A stretch of 62,885 nucleotides of DNA from CAUJGQ01 sp042408665. Its GTDB lineage: Bacteria > Chloroflexota > Dehalococcoidia > CAUJGQ01. A program made the position numbers and the translations under genes. Shown here piece after piece: positions 42,036-50,930 of this stretch. The stretch's first letter is position 1. Each line of letters opens with the position of its first letter. The stretch lies in NCBI GenBank assembly GCA_042408665.1, contig JBHOQW010000075.1, forward strand, positions 1 through 62,885, read 5' to 3'. The notes under the pieces are model-generated. The model saw only the letters and a program-made list of their open reading frames with translations, ran no database searches and had not been told where the DNA came from.

Positions 42036-43924
42036 TCACGGCTCCACCGGCCCGGCCAGCGACTCCACCCACCGGCAGAGCGCGTACAGCGCCCACACGC
42101 GATGCCAGCTCGCGCCGCCGGCCAGGAACCGCCGCCACAGCCGCAGGATCTCCGCCTGCACCAGCAGCTCACCCACGGCGGCCGGTGGCGCTGAGAACGT
42201 CGCCTCCACATCGTGCCGCAGCGGGCCGCGGAGCCAGCGGTCCACGGGCAGCACAAAGCCCCGCTTGCGCCGCGCCAGCACGGCGGCGGGCAGGAGGTCG
42301 CGGACCGCGTCAACCAGCAAACGCTTGCCCCGCGCCTCGCGCTGCGCGGCCGGCAGGCGGAGCACGAACTCGGCCAGGACGTGGTCCAGATAGGGCACGC
42401 GCACCTCTAGCCCGTGCGCCATGCTCATGCAGTCCGTGTCGCGTAACAGCACGTCGCGGGTGTACCCCTCCAGGTCGCGGAGTGAGGCCCCACCCTCGCC
42501 CCCGCCCTCACCCCGGCCTTCGGCCACCCCTCTCCCGCGTGCGGAAGAGGGGCCGGGGGTGAGGGGCGCCGGGGTGAGGGCCGTCGCCGGCGCAGGCGGT
42601 CCACCTCCTCCGGCAGGAAGAGGCGCCGTAACAGCTCGAAGGCGGCGGCGGGGAGCTGCCCGGCGAGGTATGCGCCCAGCTTCTCCCCCTTGCGGCCGGG
42701 CACAAGGCACGCCGCGAGGGCGCGCATGCGGGGAGGAGCGCCCACCCACTCCGCCAGGCGCCGGGCCCGCAAAAGCGCTTCCGCGCGCCGGCTGAAGTCG
42801 TAGCCGTCGAACAGCTCGTCCGCGCCCAGGCCGGACAGCACGACCTTGAGCCCGCTTCCGGCCGCGACGCGGGCGACCGCGTACGTGTTGATCCCGTCGA
42901 ACGTGGGCTGATCCATCGCGGCGAACGCCCGCGGCAACCATTGCTCCACCACTGGCCAGGGCAGCGGCGCCGTCACGTGCTCGGCGCCGACGGCTCGGGC
43001 GGCGGCGTGCATGGCGGTGGTCTCCGCGTCGTCCGCTTCATCGACCAGCGAGACCGCGGCGAGACGGGGCGGCCGGCCCGGCGCACGCACGGCCAGGGCG
43101 GCCAGCACCGCGGAATCGAGCCCACCGGAGAGAAATATCCCCACCGGCGCGTCGCTGGTGAGATAGCGGGCCACGGTCTCCGCCAGCAGCGCGCGCAGCG
43201 CCCGCGCCGCCGCCTCCCGCCCCATGCTCAGGTCAGGCGTACGCGGTGGCTGCCAGAAGCGCGTCAGCGCCAGGCGCCCCCGATGAACGGTGGCCATGTG
43301 GCCGGGAGGCAGGGCATACACGCCGTCGATCGCCGTGAGAGGCTCGCGCACCCCACCGAAGGCGAGAAACGTCTCCAGCCCCTCGGCGGATAGCGCAGGC
43401 GGCACCAGGCCTGAGGCCAGCAGCGCCTTGACCTGCGAGGCGAACAGCAACCGGTCACCCCGCTGGGCGTAGTACAGCGGTTTGACACCGAAGGGGTCGC
43501 GGGCCAGGATGAGCGTTTCGTCACGCGGGTCCCAGATGGCGAAGGCGAACATCCCGCGCAGCAGCCGGACGCACGCCGGGCCGTAGCGCCCGTAGGCCTT
43601 CAGCACCACCTCGGTGTCGCAGTGAGAGACGAAGTGCTCCCCTTGGTGGGCCAGCTGCCGGCGCAGCTCGATGAAGTTGGCGATGAACCCGTTGAACACG
43701 ATGACCGTGCCCCGCGCCGGGTCGCGCATCGGCTGATGGCCGGCCGCCGACGGGTCGATCACCGCCAGGCGGCGGTTGCCCAGCGCCAGGGCGCCGCCGC
43801 TGGTGCTGAGCAACGCCGTCCCAGCGCCGTCCGGGCCGCGGGCGGTCATCGCCCGGCACATGCGGTCCACGGCGTGCAGCGCCGCGGTGGGATCCGCCAT
43901 CCACGCGCCGGTTATCCCGCACAT
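42036..43924 (-). pseudogene. asnB: asparagine synthase (glutamine-hydrolysing), frameshifted by a repeat
   Basis: The gene starts at an ATG at 43924 with the N-terminal nucleophile Cys (MCGITGAW), and shows glutaminase motifs (VIVFNGFIANFIELR, HCDTEVVLKAY) and the synthetase ATP site (FLSGGLDSAVLAAL). Around 42590 the frame passes into a palindromic repeat and then meets a stop at 42425. The remaining part of the enzyme (LEGYTRDVLLRDTDCMSMAHGLEVR and beyond, to the stop at 42036) continues in another frame. The insertion is about 100 bases long, not a multiple of three. Such AsnB paralogues in polysaccharide clusters often amidate sugar acids. It is inactive unless the shift is a sequencing error or is bypassed. 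Confidence 0.85.
42489..42590. repeat. palindromic repeat that breaks asnB
   Basis: The core is CCCCTCTCCCGC (42527-42538), GT, GCGGAAGAGGGG (42541-42552): a 12-bp inverted repeat with one mismatch. CACCC/GGGTG-rich flanks extend from about 42489 to 42590. It is the same family as the element at 41326. Confidence 0.75.
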
Positions 43925-45003
43925 CGTCGTCCTCCGGCGCGTTGTTCCCGCGCCACCGCGTGCAGGAAGGCGGCCAGTCGGTCGACTTGGGCCGTGAGGG
44001 AGAAGCGGGCCTCGGCCTCGGCGCGGGCGGCGGCGCCCATACTGGCGCGCAGGGCGGTGTCGTCGATGAGACGGCTGAGGTGGGTGACCCAGGCGTCGGC
44101 GTCGGTGGCGAAGAAGCCGGTCACGCCGTGGCAGATGATCTCCAGGTTGTGGCCAACGGGCGAGCACACGGAAGGCAGGCCGGCCGCCATGTATTCCTTC
44201 AGTTTGAAGCCCTCCTTAGCGCGGTTGTAGGCCGTGTCGGCCAGCGGCATGACGCCGATGTCGAAATCTTGAAAGAGCGTGAACTCGCGCGCAGGCGTCC
44301 ACCGCTCCCAGATCAGCCGCTCACCCAGCAGGGGGTGCGTGTAGGGTCGCTCGCTCGCCACCCGCACCCGGGCGTCACGTTCGGCGCAGACCCGCGCCAG
44401 CACCGGCACCAGGGGCGCCAAAAATCGCTCGGCCAGGTGCCCGGTCCAGCCGATGGTCACCGGGCGGCAGGGGGCGTGGCGTTTGACCGGGTAGCGCTCC
44501 ACCGCCACGGCGCCCTCCCACCGCCAGACGCGCGCACCCCGGCGGCGGGCGTAGGCTGCCACCTCGGCGCTGCCGGTCAGCACCCAGTGCGCGGCGGCCA
44601 GGCGGCGCCGGTAGAACGCCGCGGGGGCCACCGTATACAGGGCGTCGTCGCAGTGGTACAGGATCGTGCGCCGCAGCAGGCGCCCCGCCAGCAGCCACAA
44701 CAGGAGTTCCAGGAGCGGTGGCGCGGCGTAATGGCCCAGCGCCCGCTGGACGAGGATCACGTCGGCTTGCAGGGCGCGGGCTAGGTGGAGCAGGCGGCGC
44801 GGCGCCACCACGCCGTACCAGTACGCGGCCGCGTACCAGCGACGCAGGCGGCTGCCCGGGCGCTGGAAGCGGCGGTACAGCGCCTCGCTGGAGGGCAGAA
44901 ACACCTGGCCGACGATGCCGTGCACGCGCAGGTACGGCAGCGGGCGCAGGCAAAAGGCGCGGGTGGCGGCGTTGCCGGCCGGCATCATGGGCAGCATCGC
45001 CAC
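43912..45003 (-). CDS. glycosyltransferase (GT-B type)
   Basis: The protein has about 363 residues. It shows AMLPMMPAGNAATRAF at the N-terminus, LLHLARALQADVILVQRALGHYA, ILYHCDDALY, TIGWTGHLAERFLAPL and EYMAAGLPSVCSPVGHN, in the style of family 4-like transferases. I place the start at a GTG at 45003, since the frame upstream, to an ATG at 45156 overlapping the previous gene's stop, codes a Pro/Gly-rich stretch containing a 17-bp palindrome. Coupled translation from 45156 remains possible. The gene overlaps asnB by 13 bases. Confidence 0.82.
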   Translation of the reverse strand: MAMLPMMPAGNAATRAFCLRPLPYLRVHGIVGQVFLPSSEALYRRFQRPGSRLRRWYAAAYWYGVVAPRRLLHLARALQADVILVQRALGHYAAPPLLELLLWLLAGRLLRRTILYHCDDALYTVAPAAFYRRRLAAAHWVLTGSAEVAAYARRRGARVWRWEGAVAVERYPVKRHAPCRPVTIGWTGHLAERFLAPLVPVLARVCAERDARVRVASERPYTHPLLGERLIWERWTPAREFTLFQDFDIGVMPLADTAYNRAKEGFKLKEYMAAGLPSVCSPVGHNLEIICHGVTGFFATDADAWVTHLSRLIDDTALRASMGAAARAEAEARFSLTAQVDRLAAFLHAVAREQRAGGRRCAG

Positions 45004-45015
45004 ACGGATGGGACG

Positions 45016-45051
45016 CCCCCCCTCCCCCGGCTGAAGCCGGGGGAGGGGGGG
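45016..45051. repeat. 17-bp perfect palindrome at the 5' end of a glycosyltransferase gene
   Basis: The left arm 45016-45032 is seven C, T, five C, GGCT; GA follows; the right arm is 45035-45051. All 17 bases pair. In the open frame from 45156 it codes PPLPRLQPGEGG. Together with the Pro-rich flanks it may be non-coding leader rather than protein. Confidence 0.75.
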
Positions 45052-45152
45052 CATACCGGCCCGTCCCCCCGGCTCTTGCCAGGGTCCCGGCCGGGCCGGG
45101 GGGCAAGTCGGCACGCCAGGACGGCAAGGCCGGGGCCCGTGAGCGTTGTGGC

Positions 45153-46373
45153 TCATGGCCCCCCTCCTGGGCGGCGCGCGGCGGCGTAGCAGGCGCGCAC
45201 CACTCCCTCGGCGGCGATCGCGGGGTGCCAGCGGTCGATGATTTGGCGGGAACGCCGGCCGAACCGCCGCCGCCGCTCCGGGTCGCCCACCAGGGCGGCG
45301 AGGGCCTCGGCCAAACGATCGCCGTCCGCCCGCGGGACCACGTAGCCGTTCTCGCCCTCATGCACCAGATCCGGCGCGCAGCCGACGGCGTCGGACACGA
45401 TCACCGGCAGACCGAAGCTCATCGCCTCGTTCACCACGATGCCCCAGGTCTCGTGCCGGGCGGAGGGGAGCACGAACAGGTCCGCCGCCGCGTACGCGCG
45501 CACGATCTGTGCACGGTTGAGAAAGCCGGCGAAATGCACGTCCGGAATCCCACCGGCCGCCGCTCGCTGCCGCAGCTCCGTTTCCAGCGGCCCCTCGCCG
45601 ACGAACAGAAGGGCACAGGGGGAGCGGCGGCGCACGTGAGCGAACGCTTCCAGCAGGAGCTGGGGCTGCTTTCTGGCGATAAGCTTGCCCACGAACAGGA
45701 CCAGCGGGCCGGCGGCCGGGTCCACGCCGAAGGCGCCCCGTGCCCGCGGCCGGGGGATCCGACACGCCGGCCCCTCGTTGTCCACCGTGTAGGGCACGAA
45801 GAACAGGCGCCGCTCCGGCACGCCGTAGTGACGGAAGAAGGCCCGGTTGTGGCTGCCGATGTACAGGCCGTACACCTGGCCAAAGAGGGCGCGGAGGAGC
45901 AGGGCGCGCGCCGGCCGCTTGGGCAGCGGGCGCCGGTGCAGGAGCGTCTGCTCCTCGCGCAGCAGCACCGGCAGACGGGCGAGGCGGGCGGTGGCCATGG
46001 CTAGCCACAGTGTCAGGTAGCTGAAGCCGTGCACCCACACCACATCGGGGCGCAGACGGCGCACCTGGCCGACCACGTCCCAGTCGCGCAGGCCCCAGAA
46101 GCCGCGCCCGAGATCGTTGCGGTGAGCGCGGCGCAGAAACTGAGCGCGGTAGCCGCCGAGGAGGTCGGTGTCCCACCGCACCAGCCGACCGCCGAACTCG
46201 GCGTCGTAGGGCCGCACGCCCACGTCGGAGCAGAAGAGGGCGGTGAAATCGACGCGCAGGTCGGCGGCCAGCCGCCGGTAGAGCGGCACCTGGTAGTACA
46301 CCGGGCTGGCCGCCACCAGGACGAGGCGCACCGGCGCGGCGCCCCCGTCACGGGTGGGGAGTGGCCGTGACAT
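45153..46373 (-). CDS. glycosyltransferase family 4
   Basis: The protein has 406 residues from an ATG at 46373. It has LVLVAASPVYYQVPLYRRL, DVVWVHGFSYLTLW, PLVLFVGKLIARKQPQLLLEAF, LLFVGEGPLETELRQ, and LFVLPSARHETWGIVVNEAM with the EX7E donor site. It overlaps the preceding methyltransferase gene by 26 bases. The substrate cannot be told. Confidence 0.9.
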   Translation of the reverse strand: MSRPLPTRDGGAAPVRLVLVAASPVYYQVPLYRRLAADLRVDFTALFCSDVGVRPYDAEFGGRLVRWDTDLLGGYRAQFLRRAHRNDLGRGFWGLRDWDVVGQVRRLRPDVVWVHGFSYLTLWLAMATARLARLPVLLREEQTLLHRRPLPKRPARALLLRALFGQVYGLYIGSHNRAFFRHYGVPERRLFFVPYTVDNEGPACRIPRPRARGAFGVDPAAGPLVLFVGKLIARKQPQLLLEAFAHVRRRSPCALLFVGEGPLETELRQRAAAGGIPDVHFAGFLNRAQIVRAYAAADLFVLPSARHETWGIVVNEAMSFGLPVIVSDAVGCAPDLVHEGENGYVVPRADGDRLAEALAALVGDPERRRRFGRRSRQIIDRWHPAIAAEGVVRACYAAARRPGGGP

Positions 46374-47292
46374 CGATGCTGCCTCCCTCTCCGAGCGCGG
46401 CCAGGATGGCGGCGATTGGGGTCGCGCACAGGTACAGCGCCCGTGAGCGGCGCAATGCGGCACGCCGACCGCCCGTCGCCTCCAGCACGGCCATCAAGCT
46501 GCCTGCCAGCGATGCCGCCTGCGGCTCCGGGACACAGCGCTGCACGGTGAACCCGGCCCGTTCCAGCAGCAGCATGAGCGTGCGCGGGGTGAAGTGGTAC
46601 AGGTGGCGCGGCACGTCGAGCCCGTCCCACAGGCGACCGAAGAGGCGGGCTTCGGCGCTGCCGCTGTTGGGCACCCGCACGCGCAGTTCGCCGCCCGGCC
46701 GCAGCCATCGCCGCACGCCGGTGAGCACCGCCAGTGGCTCGTGCAGGTGCTCCAGGGTGTGGATGAGGGTAACAAGGCCGAAGGAGCCGGCGGGGTACAC
46801 GGCGTCCTCAGCCGGTCCCCGATAGACGCGGTCAGGCGGCGGCCCCAGCCGGCGGGCGGCTGCCGCCGCGGCCCCGGCATCCGGTTCGATGCCCCAGGGG
46901 TCCCAGCCCAGGCGCGCAAGGCGGGCGAGCAGGAGGCCGCTGCCACAGCCGATGTCCAGCGCCCGCTGTGCGCCGGGCCGAGGGCGCGGCCACGCATCGC
47001 CGGCCCCGTACCGCAGCCGGAACGGCGCCCACGCCGCCGCGCGCACCGTCCGCCGCCACGACGGCCCGGGCGCGGCCCCAAGCGTGTACGGCACGTACGT
47101 CGGTGGATAGTAGTGCCGGATGGCGCGGGGATCGGGCCGCGGATCGGTCTGCATGAGGCCGCAGGCGCGGCAGCGCACCACGTCGAACGTGCCGGGCCGG
47201 CCGTGCTGCCGGTCGCGGCAGGCGCGGTGCACGGGGTCGAAGCGGCGGCCGCCGCACAGGTCGCACAGCCGCTGCCGATTCCGCTCAGACAT
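46348..47292 (-). CDS. SAM-dependent methyltransferase with N-terminal zinc site
   Basis: The protein has 314 residues. The N-terminus has LCDLCGGRRFDPVH and VRCRACGLMQTDPRP, a four-Cys zinc site. The class I methyltransferase core has RALDIGCGSGLLLARLARLG, FGLVTLIHTLEHLHEPLAVL and LRPGGELRVRVPN. Such C-methyltransferase-like or O-methyltransferases are common in glycan clusters. It overlaps its upstream neighbour by eight bases. Confidence 0.88.
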   Translation of the reverse strand: MSERNRQRLCDLCGGRRFDPVHRACRDRQHGRPGTFDVVRCRACGLMQTDPRPDPRAIRHYYPPTYVPYTLGAAPGPSWRRTVRAAAWAPFRLRYGAGDAWPRPRPGAQRALDIGCGSGLLLARLARLGWDPWGIEPDAGAAAAAARRLGPPPDRVYRGPAEDAVYPAGSFGLVTLIHTLEHLHEPLAVLTGVRRWLRPGGELRVRVPNSGSAEARLFGRLWDGLDVPRHLYHFTPRTLMLLLERAGFTVQRCVPEPQAASLAGSLMAVLEATGGRRAALRRSRALYLCATPIAAILAALGEGGSIDVTATPHP

Positions 47293-48547
47293 CGACGGCC
47301 TCCGGCTCGCGCGCTACGGCCGTGCGTGGATCCGCCCCGGCCAGGATCGCCGTGTAGGCCCGCGCCAGGCGCGCGTGGTAGTGCTGCCAGGTATAGTGTC
47401 GCGCCATCAGCCGCCTGCCGGCCCGGCCCATGGCGCGCCGCGCGGCGGGATCGCGGTAGAGCAGCTCGAGGGCGGCGGCGAGCGCGTCCGCGTCGCGCGG
47501 CGGCACGATCAGGCCCTCTACCCCGTGGCGGAGCACGGCGCCGGCGTTCGGCGTGGCGATCAGCGGCAGGCCGGCGGCCATCGCCTCGTACGTCACCCGC
47601 GCCGAGCCCTCCGCCAGCGACGGGAACGCGAACACATCCGCCGTCGCGTACAGGCGGTGGATCTCCCGGCCAGACACGGGCGGTTGCCAGCGGTACAACC
47701 CGGCATAGCGGCGCAGGAGCGCGCGTCCCTCCCGGTCGGCCGGCCCCACGAGCAGCAGCTCGGCGTTGACGAGCCCCAGCTGCCGCCACGCCTCCAACAG
47801 GTAGCGCACCCCCTTGCGCAGGCCAACGCGCCCCACGAACAGCACGCAAAACCCACCCTCCCGCCGCTCCGCGCACGGCCGAAAGCGCGCCGTGTCCACG
47901 CCGTAGGGGAGCTGCACGATGCGCTCGGCCGGTACACCGTGATCCCGCAAGCACCCAACCACGAAACCGGACGGGGCGAGTAGGTACGTGGCCAGAACGC
48001 GCTCGGCCCGCACCCGGGCCAGCGGCAGGTGGCCGGTCGCGCCGCCCTCCGCGCGCAGCGCGCTCAGCGTGGATTCCAGCGCGGCCGGCACATCAAGCAC
48101 GGCGGGCAGGCCGAGACGCCGCGCCGCCTGAAGCGTGGCCAGCGCCGCGCCCTCGAAGGCGTGCACCAGCCCTACCCCGGGCATGCGCGGCAGCAGGCGG
48201 GCGACGGCGGCGTCGAAGCGCCGGTGCGCCCATTGCTCGCTGTCCCATCCCCCGCCGGGGGCAAACCCCGCCAGGGGGCGGAGGGCGGCAGCGCACAGGT
48301 GGTAGCGCGCCAGGGTGCGCACCCGGGCCGGGTCGAGCCACGGATGCCAGCGCCGGCGCAGTCGGCGGTCCACGGCCCGGCGCACCGCCGCCGGCGCCCA
48401 CCACCAGCCCTGCGGGTGCCAGAGCCCGCGACCGGTGTGGTAGATCCCGGTGACGAACGTGTGCAGCAACCCGGCGCGCTGCGCGGCGACGGCCGTCTCG
48501 TAGGCGTGCTGATGAACCGGCTGGCTGACCACTACGCAGGCGTTCAT
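47285..48547 (-). CDS. glycosyltransferase family 4
   Basis: The protein has 420 residues from an ATG at 48547, chosen over a GTG at 48562 because GGAGG lies five bases upstream. Motifs are VSQPVHQHAYETAVAAQRAG, LVHAFEGAALATLQAA, CVLFVGRVGLRKGVRYLLEAW, LLLVGPADREG and VFAFPSLAEGSARVTYEAMAAG (EX7E-like, SARVTYE). The coding frame from the GTG overlaps the FkbM stop by four bases, so the pair is coupled in either case. Confidence 0.9.
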   Translation of the reverse strand: MNACVVVSQPVHQHAYETAVAAQRAGLLHTFVTGIYHTGRGLWHPQGWWWAPAAVRRAVDRRLRRRWHPWLDPARVRTLARYHLCAAALRPLAGFAPGGGWDSEQWAHRRFDAAVARLLPRMPGVGLVHAFEGAALATLQAARRLGLPAVLDVPAALESTLSALRAEGGATGHLPLARVRAERVLATYLLAPSGFVVGCLRDHGVPAERIVQLPYGVDTARFRPCAERREGGFCVLFVGRVGLRKGVRYLLEAWRQLGLVNAELLLVGPADREGRALLRRYAGLYRWQPPVSGREIHRLYATADVFAFPSLAEGSARVTYEAMAAGLPLIATPNAGAVLRHGVEGLIVPPRDADALAAALELLYRDPAARRAMGRAGRRLMARHYTWQHYHARLARAYTAILAGADPRTAVAREPEAVDV

Positions 48548-48558
48548 CAGCTCCTCCG

Positions 48559-49371
48559 TCACGCCCCGCCGGCGCTCGTTGCCACAAAGAAGGCGTAGCC
48601 GCCGCCGGCGTGGGCCTCGCGCAGCCCGGCGGCGGCCAGGATGGCCCGCACCCGGTCCAGCAGCGCGGGCGCGTGCACCTCCAGCACCACCCGCCGGACC
48701 CTTGGCAGCACCCGCCGCCCGCCATGCAGGACATCCACCTCCGCGCCCTCCACGTCCAGCTTGACCAGGTCGATGCGCGGAAGCCCCAGCTCCGCCACGA
48801 GAGCGTCGAGGGTGCGCAGCCGCACCGTCCCGGCCGCCACCGGCTCGCCGGGGTCCCGGCAGGCCGGAAGGTCCGGAACCACCCGCGTGAGCGGCGTAGC
48901 GCGCGCCTCGACCAGCCGGGCCCAGCCCTCCACCGCGCCCAGGGCACAGGGCAGCGCCGTGATACGGCTGCCCAGGTCGTTGGCGGCGACGTTGCGCTCC
49001 AGGCGGCCGAAGGCGTCGGGGTGCGGCTCGACCGCGTACACTCGCGCCCCGGCGCGGGCGTGGCGCAGGGCAAACAGGCCGATGTTGGCGCCCACATCGA
49101 GCACCACGTCGCCCGCCCGTGGCGCGAACTCCGGCAGGCGCTCGTACACACGCTGCACGAACACCTCGCGGAAGGCGTTCAGCTCACCCCGGCCGGCCGA
49201 GGCGTAGCAGGTAAGGTCGGCAGCGCGCAGACGGACCTCACCGTGCCCGCCGACCACCCGCGCTCGCAGGTTGCCACCCACCACCGCCACCACCGACCAC
49301 CGCTCGGCCGGGGTGCGGGCCACCCGCCACAGGTCCGCGGCCAGGCGCCATGGGACGGGGAGGCGGCTCAT
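48559..49371 (-). CDS. FkbM family methyltransferase
   Basis: The protein has 270 residues from an ATG at 49371 that overlaps the preceding stop (ATGA). SAM binding is in VVLDVGANIGLFALRHA, VYAVEPHPDAFGRLERNV and DLVKLDVEGAEVDVLHGG. It is the second FkbM gene in the cluster and probably O-methylates another sugar position. Confidence 0.9.
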   Translation of the reverse strand: MSRLPVPWRLAADLWRVARTPAERWSVVAVVGGNLRARVVGGHGEVRLRAADLTCYASAGRGELNAFREVFVQRVYERLPEFAPRAGDVVLDVGANIGLFALRHARAGARVYAVEPHPDAFGRLERNVAANDLGSRITALPCALGAVEGWARLVEARATPLTRVVPDLPACRDPGEPVAAGTVRLRTLDALVAELGLPRIDLVKLDVEGAEVDVLHGGRRVLPRVRRVVLEVHAPALLDRVRAILAAAGLREAHAGGGYAFFVATSAGGA

Positions 49372-50930
49372 GCGTCACCTCCGGCGATGCGGGCGGCGAC
49401 GCCGGCGAACAGCCAGAAATACATGTTCAGCGGGTCGAGATCGAGCGTTTGCCCTTTCACGCCGGTCAGAAGCGCCCAAATGAGCAGGGCCAGCACGGCG
49501 CCGCACATAGCCCGGTGCCTCTCTCCCGCTTGCGGGAATCCTAAGGCGTCGTGCGTGGTGCGTGGTGCGTGATGCGTACGACGCGAGACGCGATACGCAA
49601 TGGGTGATCCGTCATCCGGTGAGGGCGGGTGAGGAGCGTCCGCCACCCGCCGCAGCCGCCGGGCAAGCTCCACCACCACGGCGCCGTACACCAGCAGCAC
49701 CAGCGCCAAACCCACCACGCCCAGCTCCAGCCAGGCGCGCACGAACCAGCCCTCATGCCACACGCCGTCCACCGCCTGCCACAGCGCCGGGTCGGCAAAG
49801 GCGTAGCGGGCGGCCGTGGCGTCGGCGCCGGCGCCCAGGCCCAGCCAGCCCGCCGTCCAGGCGCGTGCGAAGCCGTCAACCACCACAACCCGCAGCTCCG
49901 CTCGCACCACCTCGGTCAGGTGTCGGACGAGCGCGTCGGCCTCCACGCCGAGCAGCACCATGGCCAGCAGCGCGGCACCGGCGCAAACCAGCAGCGCGCG
50001 GGGGAGGCTGCCCCCCGTGCACCAGCACAGGAGCAGCACCAGCAGCGGCAGGAAGACAAAGGCCAGGCGCGCGCCGGCGAGAAAGCCCGCCAGCACCAGC
50101 CCCAGCCACACCGCATCCGCCACCAGACGCGCCCCGCGGCGGTGCCGGGGGAGCGTCTGCCGCCAACCGAAGGCGACAGCGGCGCTCGCCGCCAGGAAGA
50201 AGAAGAACTGGGTGACGAAGGGCAGCGTCCCCGGCACGCGGCGCAGCACCCCGTCCCCGACCTGAAACGCGGCGAACTCCTGGGTGACGGCCGCTGCCGC
50301 CGAGCCGTAGAGACGGTAGATGAGGTCGGCGTGCCCGCCGTGCAGCAGCACCGCCTGCGCCACGCCCACCCCGGCCGGCGGCACCGCCGCCAGCGCCACC
50401 AGGCGGAACAGGCGGGCCGCCTCGCTGGTGTCGCGCACCAGGTGGTAGCCCAGGAGGTAGAGCGGCACGGAGCCCAGCCACAGCTTGAGCCCGATCAAGC
50501 CCACCAGCCGGTTAGGCAGGAGCGGGTTTTGGGTCTGGACGCAGACCAGCACGGCCAGCGCCGCAAGCGGCAGCACGGGCAGGCCGGGCGCCACGGGCGG
50601 CAGGCGGCGGGCCAGGACGCTCACCGTGAAACCTAAGTAGGCGGGGACCACGAACAGCACGTCCTTGAGCAGGGCCGCTACCGCTCGGTGCTCGTGCAGG
50701 ACGAGCGCGGGGAAGCCGGAGAACGGCACGTACAGCAGCAGGCCATACACCGACGCCCGCCAGCAGCACAGTCCCACCAGCACCGCGCCCAGCACCACCA
50801 CCGCAGCCCCGGCCTGCGCGCCCCTGCCCGCACCGACGGCGAACGCGACCAGGCCGGCGCCCGTCAGGGCCACCGGTACCGGCCAGACATCGCGGGCGAG
50901 CGGGCGCGCAGTGGACATAACCGGCCTCAT
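49368..50930 (-). CDS. O-antigen ligase/polymerase family membrane protein
   Basis: The protein has 520 residues from an ATG at 50930, overlapping the previous stop (ATGA), with GGGAG upstream. About 12 membrane helices are present, with large loops such as LVRHLTEVVRAELRVVVVD near the middle and YFWLFAGVAARI at the end. The O-antigen-ligase-like (Wzy_C) arrangement, with a long outer loop ahead of the last helices, is seen. In an organism without an outer membrane it would more likely be a polymerase. A repeat-derived stretch THHAPRTTHDALGFPQAGERH lies in frame before the last helices. Confidence 0.82.
   Translation of the reverse strand: MRPVMSTARPLARDVWPVPVALTGAGLVAFAVGAGRGAQAGAAVVVLGAVLVGLCCWRASVYGLLLYVPFSGFPALVLHEHRAVAALLKDVLFVVPAYLGFTVSVLARRLPPVAPGLPVLPLAALAVLVCVQTQNPLLPNRLVGLIGLKLWLGSVPLYLLGYHLVRDTSEAARLFRLVALAAVPPAGVGVAQAVLLHGGHADLIYRLYGSAAAAVTQEFAAFQVGDGVLRRVPGTLPFVTQFFFFLAASAAVAFGWRQTLPRHRRGARLVADAVWLGLVLAGFLAGARLAFVFLPLLVLLLCWCTGGSLPRALLVCAGAALLAMVLLGVEADALVRHLTEVVRAELRVVVVDGFARAWTAGWLGLGAGADATAARYAFADPALWQAVDGVWHEGWFVRAWLELGVVGLALVLLVYGAVVVELARRLRRVADAPHPPSPDDGSPIAYRVSRRTHHAPRTTHDALGFPQAGERHRAMCGAVLALLIWALLTGVKGQTLDLDPLNMYFWLFAGVAARIAGGDA
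49524..49578. repeat. palindrome and tandem 7-mer repeat within the ligase/polymerase gene
   Basis: TCCCGC (49524-49529), TT, GCGGGA (49532-49537) is the short palindrome. Three exact tandem GTGCGTG units at 49551-49571 and a fourth ATGCGTA at 49572-49578 follow. All are in frame with the gene. Confidence 0.65.
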
